64,000 nucleotides of DNA from Winogradskyella costae (GTDB lineage: Bacteria; Bacteroidota; Bacteroidia; Flavobacteriales; Flavobacteriaceae), in NCBI RefSeq assembly GCF_013403865.1, contig NZ_JABFDK010000006.1, forward strand, positions 124,001 to 188,000, in the 5' to 3' direction. Of this stretch, positions 1-8,923 are shown one piece after another. Both the position numbers and the translations under genes were made by a program. The first letter of the stretch is position 1, and the number at the start of each line of letters is the position of its first letter. A model generated the notes under the pieces. It was not told where the DNA came from. It did no database searches and saw only the letters and a list, made by a program, of their open reading frames with translations.

Positions 1-351
1 ACCAGGAGAAAACACTAAAGTTACGTTGGTTTTAATTCCTCTATCCGAAAAATACTTACACGCCTTAATACCATCTTTGATCATCGGTAATTTTACCACA
101 ATCTGATCGTGCAATTCTGCTAAGGCCTCACCTTCTCTTACCATACCTTCAAAATCTGTAGATATAACTTCTGCAGAAACATCTCCTTCTACAATATTAC
201 AGATATCCACATAATGTTTCATAATATTATCTGTTCCTGTAATGCCTTCTTTAGCCATTAACGATGGGTTTGTTGTAACACCATCTAAAATACCCATATC
301 TTGAGCGTCTTTAATCTGCTCTAGGTTTGCTGTATCGATAAAAAATTTCAT
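1..351 (-). CDS. fsa: Transaldolase-like fructose-6-phosphate aldolase, 3' part outside window
   Basis: The first 117 codons of a minus-strand gene whose end lies beyond base 1. The start ATG is at 349-351. The protein begins [14 protein letters not shown], and [14 protein letters not shown] follows; this is the N-terminus of the small (about 215 residue) transaldolase/fructose-6-phosphate aldolase family. The VVKLPM segment near residue 91 carries the lysine that forms the Schiff base in this family. The enzyme would act on sugar phosphates in the cytoplasm. Whether it is a transaldolase (tal) or a true fructose-6-phosphate aldolase (fsa) cannot be told from the N-terminal half. Confidence 0.88.
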   Translation of the reverse strand, partial: MKFFIDTANLEQIKDAQDMGILDGVTTNPSLMAKEGITGTDNIMKHYVDICNIVEGDVSAEVISTDFEGMVREGEALAELHDQIVVKLPMIKDGIKACKYFSDRGIKTNVTLVFSPG

Positions 352-452
352 GTAATATGATTTTGAATTATTGTGTTTTTAGTTGTGGCGAATTTACGAC
401 TTTAAGCTCACATTTAAAGAAATGATTTTTCAGAATATATTAACAAAAACAT

Positions 453-874
453 CTAATTGACAATTATAGTAAACTCTTTTGAAGTAGAATAGGCACACAA
501 AGAATCTTCGTATTGCTCAGAATCTTCATCATAATACTCAGGTGGATCAACATAGAGTTAAACCTTAAATATAAAAGTTTCTGAAGTCCGTGCTGTTCAT
601 TCTATCAATAATGTTCTAAAATTAGTGAATGTCTCTAAACTTTAAACCATCTGGTAAGTCACCATAGATTTCATAGGTATAGCCATAATCATCGTCGTTA
701 GGCTCATTTCTAATTTCTGAAGTCAACTCTTCGTAATAGTAATTATTAACATAACCAACACCAAAAGATTTATTAGGTCTTTCGGGGCTTTTATTAATTA
801 TACACTCTATAATATCTTCGCACCCAAAGCATAAAAAACAAACTAAAATTAGGAAGCATTTTAAAACGTTTCAT
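453..874 (-). pseudogene. Decayed lipoprotein gene with Ig-like/cadherin-like domain
   Basis: No intact reading frame remains, but a minus-strand protein can be pieced together. MKRFK starts at 872-874. After a one-base shift near 859 comes a lipoprotein signal (CFLILVCFLCFGCED) and about 65 residues ending GDLPDGLKFRD. A second shift near 625-640 leads to ...TSETFIFKV and then VDPPEYYDED to the stop at 453-455. In-frame stops lie at 597-599 and 558-560. The pattern LPDGL ... T.SETFIFKV..VDPP resembles the 'putative Ig / dystroglycan-type cadherin' repeats of Bacteroidota surface proteins. With two frameshifts and two stops it is almost certainly dead, unless there are sequencing errors. Confidence 0.6.
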
Positions 875-918
875 TCTAGTTGATTTAGTTTTACAACTCA
901 AAAAACCTACCACAATCC

Positions 919-1722
919 CTACAACTTATAATGATTCATTAATAACTTCTCATAAGTTGAATCTGGAAGAATACGTTTTAAAACAATAGAAAACTTTTGC
1001 ATAAAGGCACCGACCTTATAATGGATTTTCGGTTTTTTAGTCTGAATGATTTTATAAATCGCTTCTGCCATTTGTTTAGGATCACTGCCACTATCCACGT
1101 GCTCGTCCATCATACTTAACGTTTTTCCGTACGTTGCTTTATAAGGAGAATCTTCTAAAGCAGGTGCATGGTAACGACCAGCAGCAATATTTGTAGCAAA
1201 ATCACCAGGAGCAACATTGGTCATATTAATATGAAACCCTTTCAATTCCATTCTAAAGGCTTCCGTAATTAACTCTAACGCCCCTTTACTGGCACTATAC
1301 ACACCTCTATAAGGTAAACCCATATAACCAGCAATTGAGGTAACATTTATAATTAAGCCAGAATTTTGCGCTCTCATCGCAGGCAAGACCGCCTTAATCA
1401 TATTTATGGGGCCAAATAAATTGGTTTCAAAATTGCGCTTAATTTCTACATCAGGAATCTCTTCTATTGGCCCAGTAATTCCTGCACCTGCATTATTTAA
1501 GAGTACATCTATTCGAGATTCGTGAGTTAGGATTTCTGCAACACAATTGGAAATCGTTTCAGGCTTTGTAACATCTAAAGCTACAATAGGAAATTTACTA
1601 TTAGGATACCTCTCAGGATTCCTGCTTGTGCCATAAACTTTAAATCCTTTGGTTTGAAGAAATTCACCAACCGATTTTCCTATTCCTGAAGAACCACCTG
1701 TTATTAATACAACTTTAGACAT
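919..1722 (-). CDS. Short-chain dehydrogenase/reductase (classical SDR)
   Basis: A 267-residue NAD(P)-dependent oxidoreductase of the classical SDR family. The Rossmann cofactor motif TGGSSGIG is at residues 8-15, NNAG at 76-79, the catalytic Ser in NVTS near 129, and the YxxxK pair is Y142/K146 in YSASK. The sequence lacks a signal peptide, so the protein is cytoplasmic. The C-terminal 60 residues (KKPKIHYKVGAF and beyond) are the usual lipid/steroid-type SDR tail found in flavobacterial homologues, but the substrate cannot be inferred. It is transcribed alone, between the decayed lipoprotein gene and the SRP RNA. Confidence 0.9.
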   Translation of the reverse strand: MSKVVLITGGSSGIGKSVGEFLQTKGFKVYGTSRNPERYPNSKFPIVALDVTKPETISNCVAEILTHESRIDVLLNNAGAGITGPIEEIPDVEIKRNFETNLFGPINMIKAVLPAMRAQNSGLIINVTSIAGYMGLPYRGVYSASKGALELITEAFRMELKGFHINMTNVAPGDFATNIAAGRYHAPALEDSPYKATYGKTLSMMDEHVDSGSDPKQMAEAIYKIIQTKKPKIHYKVGAFMQKFSIVLKRILPDSTYEKLLMNHYKL

Positions 1723-1867
1723 ACTGTTTTATAAATTATAATGTCGAAAATACAAATTCTGAAATTAGTAGACCTTTTAAGACTAGGCTAACCTCGATTA
1801 GAACCTACATAAACTGAAAAAATCTCGATTCGCCGAGGCGTTCAAGATTTGACTTTAGGGTACAAAA

Positions 1868-1966
1868 AAAGGCAAGCTACCTACATCACACCGCTACGAC
1901 CATTTACCTTTGCTGCGTTCCCGCCCTGGAGGATTCAACAGGAGCTGGTTGTGTAGGACTTGCCAG
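1868..1966 (-). ncRNA. ffs: Signal recognition particle RNA (small bacterial SRP RNA, 4.5S)
   Basis: On the minus strand the sequence folds into one long hairpin: CTGGCAAGTCCTACAC at the 5' end pairs with the complementary GTGATGTAGGTAGCTTGCC at the 3' end. The apex carries the conserved SRP domain IV signature GGGCGGGAACGCAGCAAAGG, with a GGAA tetraloop closed by GCG/CGC and the asymmetric AGCA bulge that Ffh binds. The length, about 98 nt, fits the small bacterial class. A run of seven T follows the 3' end (1864-1870) and acts as terminator. With Ffh this RNA targets membrane proteins to the translocon. Confidence 0.93.
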
Positions 1967-1969
1967 GTG

Positions 1970-1999
1970 CAAAGATACAATCTTTTAATACTTACGCAA
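1970..1999 (-). promoter_or_regulatory. Bacteroidota sigma-A promoter of the SRP RNA
   Basis: Reading the minus strand, TTG at 1997-1999 is followed after 19 bases by TATCTTTG at 1970-1977, just before the RNA 5' end. This is a full match to the known Bacteroidota consensus TTG-N19-TAnnTTTG and is the best promoter in the window. Confidence 0.8.
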
Positions 2000-2052
2000 T
2001 GATTTTAAACTGAATTTTATTTAATAACTTGCTGAAAATTCAAACAAACATT

Positions 2053-3081
2053 ATGCATATTTCTAAATATTTCATTCTCTTATCGTTAAGCTTAATTTTA
2101 TCTAATTGCGGTGAAACAAATGCTTCAAAAATTTCTAGTTTATCTATAAATACTTCCGTAAAATCTTTAATGCTTGGTGATACATTGAAGCTTTCAGTAG
2201 ATAATCCGAAGAATTTTGAAATTACTAAAGTTAGGTATCAGTTAAATGGTAAACCAGTTGATAGCATTAGTGTTTTAGACCAAGTTACTTTAGGTAAAAA
2301 AGAAATCACTGCAACGGTTAATTTTGATGGTAAGACAGAAACCTTAACTAAATCCGTTCAAATTTTTAATAACATCATTCCTTCTTACTACAAGTATGAA
2401 GTTATAAACACCTACCCTCACGATATTACATCATACACACAAGGTTTGGAATTTTACAATGGAGAATTATATGAAAGTACAGGACAAAGAGGAGAGTCTA
2501 AACTTAGAAAAGTAAATTTTGAAACAGGAGAGGTCTTAAAAAACATTAATTTAGATGACGCTCATTTTGGAGAGGGTCTTACCATTCTGAATGATAAAAT
2601 CTATCAATTAACTTGGCAAGCAGGTATTGGGTTTGTATACGATGTAAATACCTTTGAAAAATTAAACACATTTAATTACGGAACCAGTAAAGAAGGTTGG
2701 GGAATTTGTAATGATGGTACAACACTTTACAAATCCGATGGTACTGAGAAAATCTATTTATTAAACCCTGAAAATCTTAGTAAAAAAAGCCATATTGAAG
2801 TTTATACCGAAAGAGGCTTAATTCCTAATTTAAATGAAATGGAATGGATTAATGGTAAGATCTTCGCCAATTTGTATCAAAAAAATGGGGTGGCCATTAT
2901 AAATCCCAAAACAGGAGGTGTTGAAGGTGTTATTGATTTTAAACCGTTAAAAAAACTAGTGACGCAGCATCCTGAATTAGATGTTCTAAACGGTATTGCT
3001 TACCATCCAGAGCGTGAAACCATTTTTGTAACAGGAAAAAATTGGGACAAACTTTTTGAAGTTAAAATAATGAAACAATAA
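2053..3081 (+). CDS. Glutaminyl-peptide cyclotransferase, lipoprotein
   Basis: A 342-residue envelope protein. I chose ATG 2053 rather than the upstream TTG 2029 because it gives a proper lipoprotein signal, MHISKYFILLSLSLILSNC, with the lipid-attached Cys at residue 19. After an Ig-like linker (residues 30-105) comes a five-bladed propeller of the plant/bacterial glutamine cyclotransferase family: SYTQGLEF, GEGLTI, GWGICND, LNEMEWI and LNGIAYHP repeats are visible. The enzyme converts N-terminal glutamine of exported proteins to pyroglutamate. It is followed after 7 bases by the thioesterase gene, so the two are probably co-transcribed. Confidence 0.9.
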   Translation: MHISKYFILLSLSLILSNCGETNASKISSLSINTSVKSLMLGDTLKLSVDNPKNFEITKVRYQLNGKPVDSISVLDQVTLGKKEITATVNFDGKTETLTKSVQIFNNIIPSYYKYEVINTYPHDITSYTQGLEFYNGELYESTGQRGESKLRKVNFETGEVLKNINLDDAHFGEGLTILNDKIYQLTWQAGIGFVYDVNTFEKLNTFNYGTSKEGWGICNDGTTLYKSDGTEKIYLLNPENLSKKSHIEVYTERGLIPNLNEMEWINGKIFANLYQKNGVAIINPKTGGVEGVIDFKPLKKLVTQHPELDVLNGIAYHPERETIFVTGKNWDKLFEVKIMKQ

Positions 3082-3088
3082 TAGCACT

Positions 3089-3478
3089 GTGCACGTATTC
3101 GAAAAAACCATTACTGTTAACCAAGACGATATAGACGATCTTAACCATGTAAATAATGTACGTTATGTGCAATGGGTTCAAGATATAGCAAAAGATCATT
3201 GGCTCGCCTACGCTACAGAAGATATTTTAGAAACTTACTCATGGTTTTTAGTGAATCATTATATAGAGTATAAAAGTCCGGCACTACTTGGCGACCAACT
3301 ATTATTAAAAACATATGTCCCGAAAGTTGCAGGAGTCAGCACTATTAGACATGTAGAAATTATCGATATTAAAACTCAACAACTTATTGTAAGTTCTAAA
3401 GCAAAATGGTGTTTAATGAACTCTAAGACACAGCGCCCAACACGTATACCACCAGAAATTCGTGAACTTTTTAATTAA
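3089..3478 (+). CDS. Acyl-CoA thioesterase, hot-dog fold (4HBT family)
   Basis: A 129-residue single hot-dog domain starting at GTG 3089. The segment DDLNHVNNVRYVQW (residues 16-29) is the signature of the 4-hydroxybenzoyl-CoA thioesterase/FadM-YbgC group: the D/N at the start and N22-N23 line the active site. The family hydrolyses acyl-CoA or acyl-ACP thioesters in the cytoplasm. The exact chain specificity is unknown. It lies 7 bases after the cyclotransferase gene. No closer ATG start keeps the first beta strand, which supports the GTG. Confidence 0.88.
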   Translation: MHVFEKTITVNQDDIDDLNHVNNVRYVQWVQDIAKDHWLAYATEDILETYSWFLVNHYIEYKSPALLGDQLLLKTYVPKVAGVSTIRHVEIIDIKTQQLIVSSKAKWCLMNSKTQRPTRIPPEIRELFN

Positions 3479-3561
3479 CAGTTTATTAGGTTAAAGTTTT
3501 TTTAAAACGCAGATTGCTTTCAACTTAATCACTTTACTTTAACGCATCAATCAAATCAAGT

Positions 3562-4335
3562 ATGCGTAAAATTACTATTCTATTCTTTTTATTAGGTCTA
3601 CCTCTCTTACACTTTTCTCAAACTTTAAATGGAAAAGTATATGATGCTAGCGGAACCGTTAAAAATGTAAAAGTCTTTAACAAAACACAAAACCGAATTA
3701 CGATAACAAATAACAACGGTCAATTTAGCCTCGAAGCCAAAGTAACGGATACGATTTCTATTGAGTCCGTATTCTACCATCCCAAAACAGTAGCGTTACA
3801 AGCGTATCATTTTGATGGTACAGCCGTTTTTGAAATTAAAGAAATACTCACAGAACTCGATGAAGTTGAAATAAAAGCAGAACCAGAACAACCAGTTTTT
3901 GTAGAAGAGACTTATAATACGGAACTTAAAAATCTCATTCAGGAGGACATAAAGAATCATCCAGAAAAATACAAACCAGAAGTGGAGTCTTATGGTCCAG
4001 ATCTCTTTGCTATTATTGACTTAGTTGCTAATCTTCTTAAAAAGAAAGATAAATACATTGCAACTACGTACCAACCGATTACCTATACGCAAATGGACTC
4101 ATTGTTCAGTACAAGCTCATTTTTTAACACGCAATTATTAACTGATAATCTAAAAATTCCCGAAGGCAGAAAACATCTATTTTTCGATTATTGCGATGCC
4201 AAGAAAATTAGTTCGGAAATGCTTAAAGAAGAAAATAAAATGCAATTCCTAGAAGAGTTGGTCGTTAGTAGTCAGTTATTTTTAATTCTATTGGACGAAT
4301 ATGGAGATAAGAGCGTTAAGCAAAATAAGAATTAA
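3562..4335 (+). CDS. Exported protein with carboxypeptidase-regulatory-like domain
   Basis: A 257-residue protein with a cleavable signal peptide (MRKITILFFLLGLPLLHFSQ, cut after FSQ). Residues 21-100 form one CarboxypepD_reg-like beta-sandwich (LNGKVYDASGTVKNVKVFN ... TNNNGQFSLEAKVTD). The rest, helical and rich in charged residues, has no motif that I recognise. Similar proteins are common in Flavobacteriaceae, often annotated only by the N-terminal domain. It is probably periplasmic. The spacing of 83 bases to the gene before suggests its own expression or a loose operon. Confidence 0.75.
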   Translation: MRKITILFFLLGLPLLHFSQTLNGKVYDASGTVKNVKVFNKTQNRITITNNNGQFSLEAKVTDTISIESVFYHPKTVALQAYHFDGTAVFEIKEILTELDEVEIKAEPEQPVFVEETYNTELKNLIQEDIKNHPEKYKPEVESYGPDLFAIIDLVANLLKKKDKYIATTYQPITYTQMDSLFSTSSFFNTQLLTDNLKIPEGRKHLFFDYCDAKKISSEMLKEENKMQFLEELVVSSQLFLILLDEYGDKSVKQNKN

Positions 4336-4487
4336 CCACTTACATTCCTGACCACACTAACGTCTTATATCTTTACCATTGGATTTCTGATTATTCAGTA
4401 ATCATAATCTTCGCATATTTATACGTATCTATAATAAATCCTAACTTCAAAAGTTATATTTTTAAGCCTTAATTATATTTATCACTT

Positions 4488-6056
4488 ATGAAGCGATTGC
4501 TATCATTTTTACTTTGTTTTGGAATTTTATTATTTTGGAGTTCTTGTCGTAACGATTTCGAATTTACACCAAACAAAGGAAACCTTGGCTTTGCCAAAGA
4601 CACTATTTATTTAGACACTGTTTTTACTAATATTGGCTCTAGCACGTATAACTTAAAAGTGTACAATCGTAGTGATGATGATATTGTAATCCCGACCATA
4701 CAATTCGAAAATGGTGTGAATTCACGTTACCGTATGAATATCGATGGTACCACAGGATTAGAAGGTTTACAACAAGGAAAATTCTTCGAAGATGTAGAAT
4801 TATTAGCTAACGATAGTTTATTCATTTTTATTGAAACAACTATAGACATTTCTACATTAGGAGCCTTAGAGAATCAATTTTTATATACTGACAAAATTCT
4901 ATTTGATTCTGGAAACAACCAACAAAATGTTGATGTTGTGACCTTAGTTAAGGATGCTGTTTTTATATACCCAAGCAAAGATGACGTAACCGGTATTATT
5001 GAAACACTAAGCTTTGATGTTGATGGAGATGGTACACCAGACGAAACCACCTTACAAGGTCGTTTTCTAGAAGATGATGAACTAACCTTTACTAATGACA
5101 AACCATATGTTATTTATGGTTACGCTGGAGTTGGCGCAGGAAAAACCTTAACCATAGAAGCTGGTGCGAGAGTTCATTTTCATGCAGAATCAGGACTAAT
5201 GGTAACCAACAATGCCTCGTTAACTATAAATGGACAACTCAGCACAGATCAAGAAGCCTTAGAAAACGAAGTCATTTTAGAAGGTGATCGTTTAGAACCA
5301 CTTTACGAAGATATTCCTGGTCAATGGGGAACGATTTGGTTATTTAACGGAAGTGAAAACAATAGTATAAATTACGCAACCATTAAAAATGCGACCATTG
5401 GTGTGTTGTCTGAAGGCAATCAAGATGCACCTAACGATAAATTAACCATTACCAATTCTCAAATCTATAATGTGAGTAGTTTTGGAATATTAGGACGTGC
5501 AACCTCTATAACAGCAGAAAATGTAGTGATTAATAACGCTGGGCAATCCTCTTTTGCTGGAACATTTGGTGGGAAATACAATTTTACACACTGCACCATT
5601 GCTAACTATTGGAATAATAGTTTTAGACAATTCCCTGCCCTAATATTAAATGATTTTATTGTAGATGAAAACAATGCGGTTTTTACAAACAGTTTAACCG
5701 AAGCTAATTTTAATAACTGTATTATTTATGGTAATGATAACCCTGAGTTTTTACTAGAAAATGAAGGTGATGTCTTTAACTTTAAATTCACTAACTGCTT
5801 ATTGAGATTTGACAATAGTAACCTTCAAGGCAATGGTAATTATGATTTTGAGGATGCAACCTTTTATGTAAATAATGTATTTAATGAAATTCCTGACTTT
5901 GAAAATTCATCTAATAACATGATGCGAATTGGGAATGATTCCGAAGCTATAGGAATTGGTAATGCTGCTTTTTCTATACTAAATGATATTCTTGGATCAC
6001 CAAGATCTGGAGCAATAGATGTCGGCGCTTACAATCATACTACGTTTGAAGATTAA
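4488..6056 (+). CDS. Large lipoprotein with right-handed beta-helix
   Basis: A 522-residue lipoprotein: signal MKRLLSFLLCFGILLFWSSC with lipid Cys at 20. Residues 21-150 form a beta domain (KDTIYLDTVFTNIGSSTYNLKVYN), as in 'choice-of-anchor' modules. From about 200 on, short repeats of the type ITNSQIYNVSSFGILG, ITAENVVINNAGQ and TNSLTEANFNNCIIYG are typical of parallel beta-helix (PbH1-like) folds. The motif DVDGDGTPDETT near 186 is an acidic, calcium-loop-like stretch. It is probably surface-exposed or on the periplasmic face of the outer membrane. The substrate or partner is unknown. A strong bidirectional terminator follows. Confidence 0.75.
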   Translation: MKRLLSFLLCFGILLFWSSCRNDFEFTPNKGNLGFAKDTIYLDTVFTNIGSSTYNLKVYNRSDDDIVIPTIQFENGVNSRYRMNIDGTTGLEGLQQGKFFEDVELLANDSLFIFIETTIDISTLGALENQFLYTDKILFDSGNNQQNVDVVTLVKDAVFIYPSKDDVTGIIETLSFDVDGDGTPDETTLQGRFLEDDELTFTNDKPYVIYGYAGVGAGKTLTIEAGARVHFHAESGLMVTNNASLTINGQLSTDQEALENEVILEGDRLEPLYEDIPGQWGTIWLFNGSENNSINYATIKNATIGVLSEGNQDAPNDKLTITNSQIYNVSSFGILGRATSITAENVVINNAGQSSFAGTFGGKYNFTHCTIANYWNNSFRQFPALILNDFIVDENNAVFTNSLTEANFNNCIIYGNDNPEFLLENEGDVFNFKFTNCLLRFDNSNLQGNGNYDFEDATFYVNNVFNEIPDFENSSNNMMRIGNDSEAIGIGNAAFSILNDILGSPRSGAIDVGAYNHTTFED

Positions 6057-6090
6057 TTAGAACGTATACTCATTAATATAGTAGCATATA

Positions 6091-6124
6091 AAAAAGCCTT
6101 TCAAACTAAATTGAAAGGCTTTTT
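6091..6124. terminator. Bidirectional intrinsic terminator
   Basis: AAAAAGCCTTTCAA and TTGAAAGGCTTTT pair around a 6-nt loop, with A and T runs on both sides. It serves the beta-helix lipoprotein gene (+) and glyA (-), which converge here. Confidence 0.85.
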
Positions 6125-6158
6125 GAATATAAATTTCAACCTAAATGGTTTTTAATTT

Positions 6159-7433
6159 TTAAGCATTAAATAAAGCGCGTCCACCCATTAGTGTATTTAC
6201 TTTTTCAGCAACACCTGCTAAAACCGTTTCATTGTCATGGTTCGTTAAAGCTTCATCAACTAAGTCTACAATATATGGCATATCACTTTCTTTTAAACCT
6301 CTAGTGGTCACTGCGGCAGTACCTATTCTAATCCCAGATGTTACAAAAGGAGATTCGGTATCAAAAGGCACCATATTTTTGTTCACCGTAATATCTGCTT
6401 TTACTAAAGCGTTTTCAGCATCTTTACCAGTAATGTTTTTATTTCTAAGGTCAATTAACATCATATGGTTATCAGTTCCACCTGAAATTAAATTATAATC
6501 TTTAGCAACAAATGCTTTAGCCATAGCAGCTGCATTATGTTTTACTTGTAGCATGTAATGCATAAAGTTATCCGTTAAGGCTTCACCAAAAGCAATAGCT
6601 TTAGCAGCGATAATGTGTTCTAATGGACCTCCTTGGTTTCCTGGAAAAACCGCCGAGTCTAATAAACCCGACATCTTACGAAGATTACCATTCTTTAAAG
6701 TAATTCCGAACGGGTTATCAATATTTTCACCCATCATAATCATACCACCTCTTGGTCCTCTTAAGGTTTTATGGGTTGTTGTTGTAACAATATGGCAATG
6801 TGGCATTGGGTCACTTAAAATTCCTTTAGCAATTAACCCTGCTGGATGCGAAATATCCGCTAGTAAAACAGCACCAACACTATCAGCTACTTCTCTAAAC
6901 TTCGCAAAATCCATATCTCTAGAATAAGCAGAAGCACCAGCAATTATTAATTTTGGCTTTTCTTTTTGTGCCTGATCAGCTAACATATCGTAATCAATAA
7001 GCCCCGTATCTTTCTTAACACCATAAAATGTAGGACGGTATAATTTACCCGAAAAATTAACAGGAGATCCGTGAGTTAAGTGTCCACCATGAGACAAATC
7101 AAATCCTAAAATAGTATCTCCTGGACTTAAACATGCGTGGTATACAGCTGTGTTTGCTTGGCTTCCAGAATGCGGTTGCACGTTAACATATGCAGCACCA
7201 AATAAGGTTTTAGCACGATCAATAGCAATCTGCTCTACCTCATCAACAACCTCACAACCACCATAGTAGCGTTTACCAGGATACCCTTCAGCATATTTAT
7301 TAGTTAGTACAGAACCTGCAGCTTCCATAACTTGGTCGCTAACAAAATTTTCTGATGCTATTAATTCTATGCCATCTATTTGGCGTTCTTTTTCGGCTTT
7401 AATAAGTTCAAATATTTGTTCGTCGCGTTGCAT
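6159..7433 (-). CDS. glyA: Serine hydroxymethyltransferase
   Basis: A 424-residue PLP enzyme converting serine and tetrahydrofolate to glycine and 5,10-methylene-tetrahydrofolate, the main source of one-carbon units. Visible signatures are IELIASENF (22-30), YYGGCE (56-61), HSGSQAN (88-94), and [14 protein letters not shown] (217-230), in which K222 binds PLP. The length and ends match the bacterial family. It is divergent from fahA and converges with the beta-helix lipoprotein gene. Its start ATG is right behind a candidate TATTTTTG promoter element. Confidence 0.97.
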   Translation of the reverse strand: MQRDEQIFELIKAEKERQIDGIELIASENFVSDQVMEAAGSVLTNKYAEGYPGKRYYGGCEVVDEVEQIAIDRAKTLFGAAYVNVQPHSGSQANTAVYHACLSPGDTILGFDLSHGGHLTHGSPVNFSGKLYRPTFYGVKKDTGLIDYDMLADQAQKEKPKLIIAGASAYSRDMDFAKFREVADSVGAVLLADISHPAGLIAKGILSDPMPHCHIVTTTTHKTLRGPRGGMIMMGENIDNPFGITLKNGNLRKMSGLLDSAVFPGNQGGPLEHIIAAKAIAFGEALTDNFMHYMLQVKHNAAAMAKAFVAKDYNLISGGTDNHMMLIDLRNKNITGKDAENALVKADITVNKNMVPFDTESPFVTSGIRIGTAAVTTRGLKESDMPYIVDLVDEALTNHDNETVLAGVAEKVNTLMGGRALFNA

Positions 7434-7458
7434 AAATAATGTGTTTGTTAAATCAATA

Positions 7459-7466
7459 CAAAAATA
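7459..7466 (-). promoter_or_regulatory. Candidate -7 element for glyA
   Basis: TATTTTTG on the minus strand, 26 bases before the glyA ATG, fits TAnnTTTG. A TTG lies 22 bases further up, longer than the usual 19, so only the -7 box is reasonably supported. In AT-rich DNA such octamers also occur by chance. Confidence 0.4.
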
Positions 7467-7543
7467 GTGAATACATTAGTTTAAATATCAAAAATTATGT
7501 AGGTTTGAATGAATTTAATGAACAATTAATCAACAATAACTCT

Positions 7544-8836
7544 ATGCCATTATCCGCTAACAATCCAGATCGTACCTCATGGTTACATGTCGGTAAAAAC
7601 TCAGATTTCCCAATTCAGAACATTCCTTTTGGTGTTTTCTTAACAAGAGACGACATTATAACGATTGGAACAAGAATTGGAGATACAGCAATTGATCTTG
7701 GTGCCTTACATCAATTAGGTTATTTTGAAGGAATTCCGTTAACGGATGATATTTTTCTTCAAGATACATTAAACGATTTTATAGCAGATGGTAGAAAAAC
7801 ATGGCGTTTAGTTAGAAATAGAATCGCTCAGATTTTTGATGCTGAAAATGAGGCTCTAAAAAATAATAACCCACATAAAGAAACTATTTTGTTTCGTTTA
7901 GATGAAATTGAAATGCAGTTACCGATTCAGGTTGGTGATTACACCGATTTCTACGCTAGTAAAGAACATGCTACAAATGTTGGTACTATGTTTAGAGACC
8001 CTGATAACGCATTAATGCCAAATTGGGTGCATATGCCAGTTGGGTACCATGGTCGTAGTTCATCTATTATCCCATCAGGAATTCCGATTCATCGTCCACA
8101 AGGACAAACTTTGCCAGAGGGCGCTAACGAGCCCGTGTTCGGCCCTTCAAAATTAGTAGATTTTGAATTAGAAATGGCGTTCATTACTACAGATGCTAAT
8201 GATTTAGGAGAACCTATTCCTATTGAAGAAACGGAAGAATATATCTTTGGGCTGGTTTTATTTAATGACTGGTCTGCTAGAGATATTCAGAAATGGGAAT
8301 ATGTACCCTTAGGACCATTTTTAGGAAAAAGCTTTGCATCATCAATGTCGCCTTGGATTGTTACTTTAGATGCTTTAGAACCATTTAGAACAGAAAGTCC
8401 TCAACAAAACCCTAAGCCTTTAGATTATTTACAAACAAAAGGAAAAAAGAGTTTTGATATTAATTTAGAAGTTGGTATTCAGCCAAAAGGTGCAAAAGAA
8501 ACAGTGGTTAGCAAATCTAACTTTAAATACATGTACTGGAATATGGCTCAGCAATTAGCGCATCATACGGTTAATGGCTGTCCTATTAATGCTGGTGATG
8601 TAATGGGAAGTGGTACGATTTCAGGACCAACTCCAGATTCATATGGTTCTATGTTAGAATTGAGCTGGAAAGGTACAAAACCTGTAAAAATGAAAGATGG
8701 CAGCGAGCGTAAATTTATCAATGATAACGATACTGTTATTATGAGAGGGTATTGCCAGAATGATGATATTCGAATTGGTTTCGGACAGGTTAAAACACAG
8801 TTATTACCTGTTTTTAATCCTAAGAAAAAGAAGTAA
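7544..8836 (+). CDS. fahA: Fumarylacetoacetase
   Basis: A 430-residue enzyme of the last step of tyrosine/homogentisate breakdown, cleaving fumarylacetoacetate to fumarate and acetoacetate. I place the start at ATG 7544 (MPLSANNPDRTSWLHV): the 35 in-frame residues before it are low-complexity and atypical, while SWLHVGKNSDFPIQNIPFGV matches the FAH N-terminal domain. Landmarks are DYTDFYASKEHATNVG (the catalytic His-containing loop and metal-binding Asp), GYHGRSSSI, the E.E metal ligands in FELEMAFIT, and NDWSARDIQKWEY. No other tyrosine pathway gene is near. A good terminator follows at 8861. Confidence 0.95.
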   Translation: MPLSANNPDRTSWLHVGKNSDFPIQNIPFGVFLTRDDIITIGTRIGDTAIDLGALHQLGYFEGIPLTDDIFLQDTLNDFIADGRKTWRLVRNRIAQIFDAENEALKNNNPHKETILFRLDEIEMQLPIQVGDYTDFYASKEHATNVGTMFRDPDNALMPNWVHMPVGYHGRSSSIIPSGIPIHRPQGQTLPEGANEPVFGPSKLVDFELEMAFITTDANDLGEPIPIEETEEYIFGLVLFNDWSARDIQKWEYVPLGPFLGKSFASSMSPWIVTLDALEPFRTESPQQNPKPLDYLQTKGKKSFDINLEVGIQPKGAKETVVSKSNFKYMYWNMAQQLAHHTVNGCPINAGDVMGSGTISGPTPDSYGSMLELSWKGTKPVKMKDGSERKFINDNDTVIMRGYCQNDDIRIGFGQVKTQLLPVFNPKKKK

Positions 8837-8860
8837 TTATAAGCGCATTTATATTTAAAG

Positions 8861-8894
8861 AAGACTAAAGTTAAATTACTTTGGTCTTTTTTTT
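8861..8894 (+). terminator. Intrinsic terminator after fahA
   Basis: AAGACTAAAGT (8861-8871) pairs with ACTTTGGTCTT (8878-8888) with one G-U pair and a 6-nt loop, followed by a T run. Confidence 0.85.
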
Positions 8895-8923
8895 GCTTCA
8901 AATTAAACACTATAAAACGGATT

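Noticed and set aside
6613-6927. 104-codon plus-strand ORF within glyA
   Set aside because: It lies fully antisense to the well-conserved glyA reading frame and has no domain-like composition.
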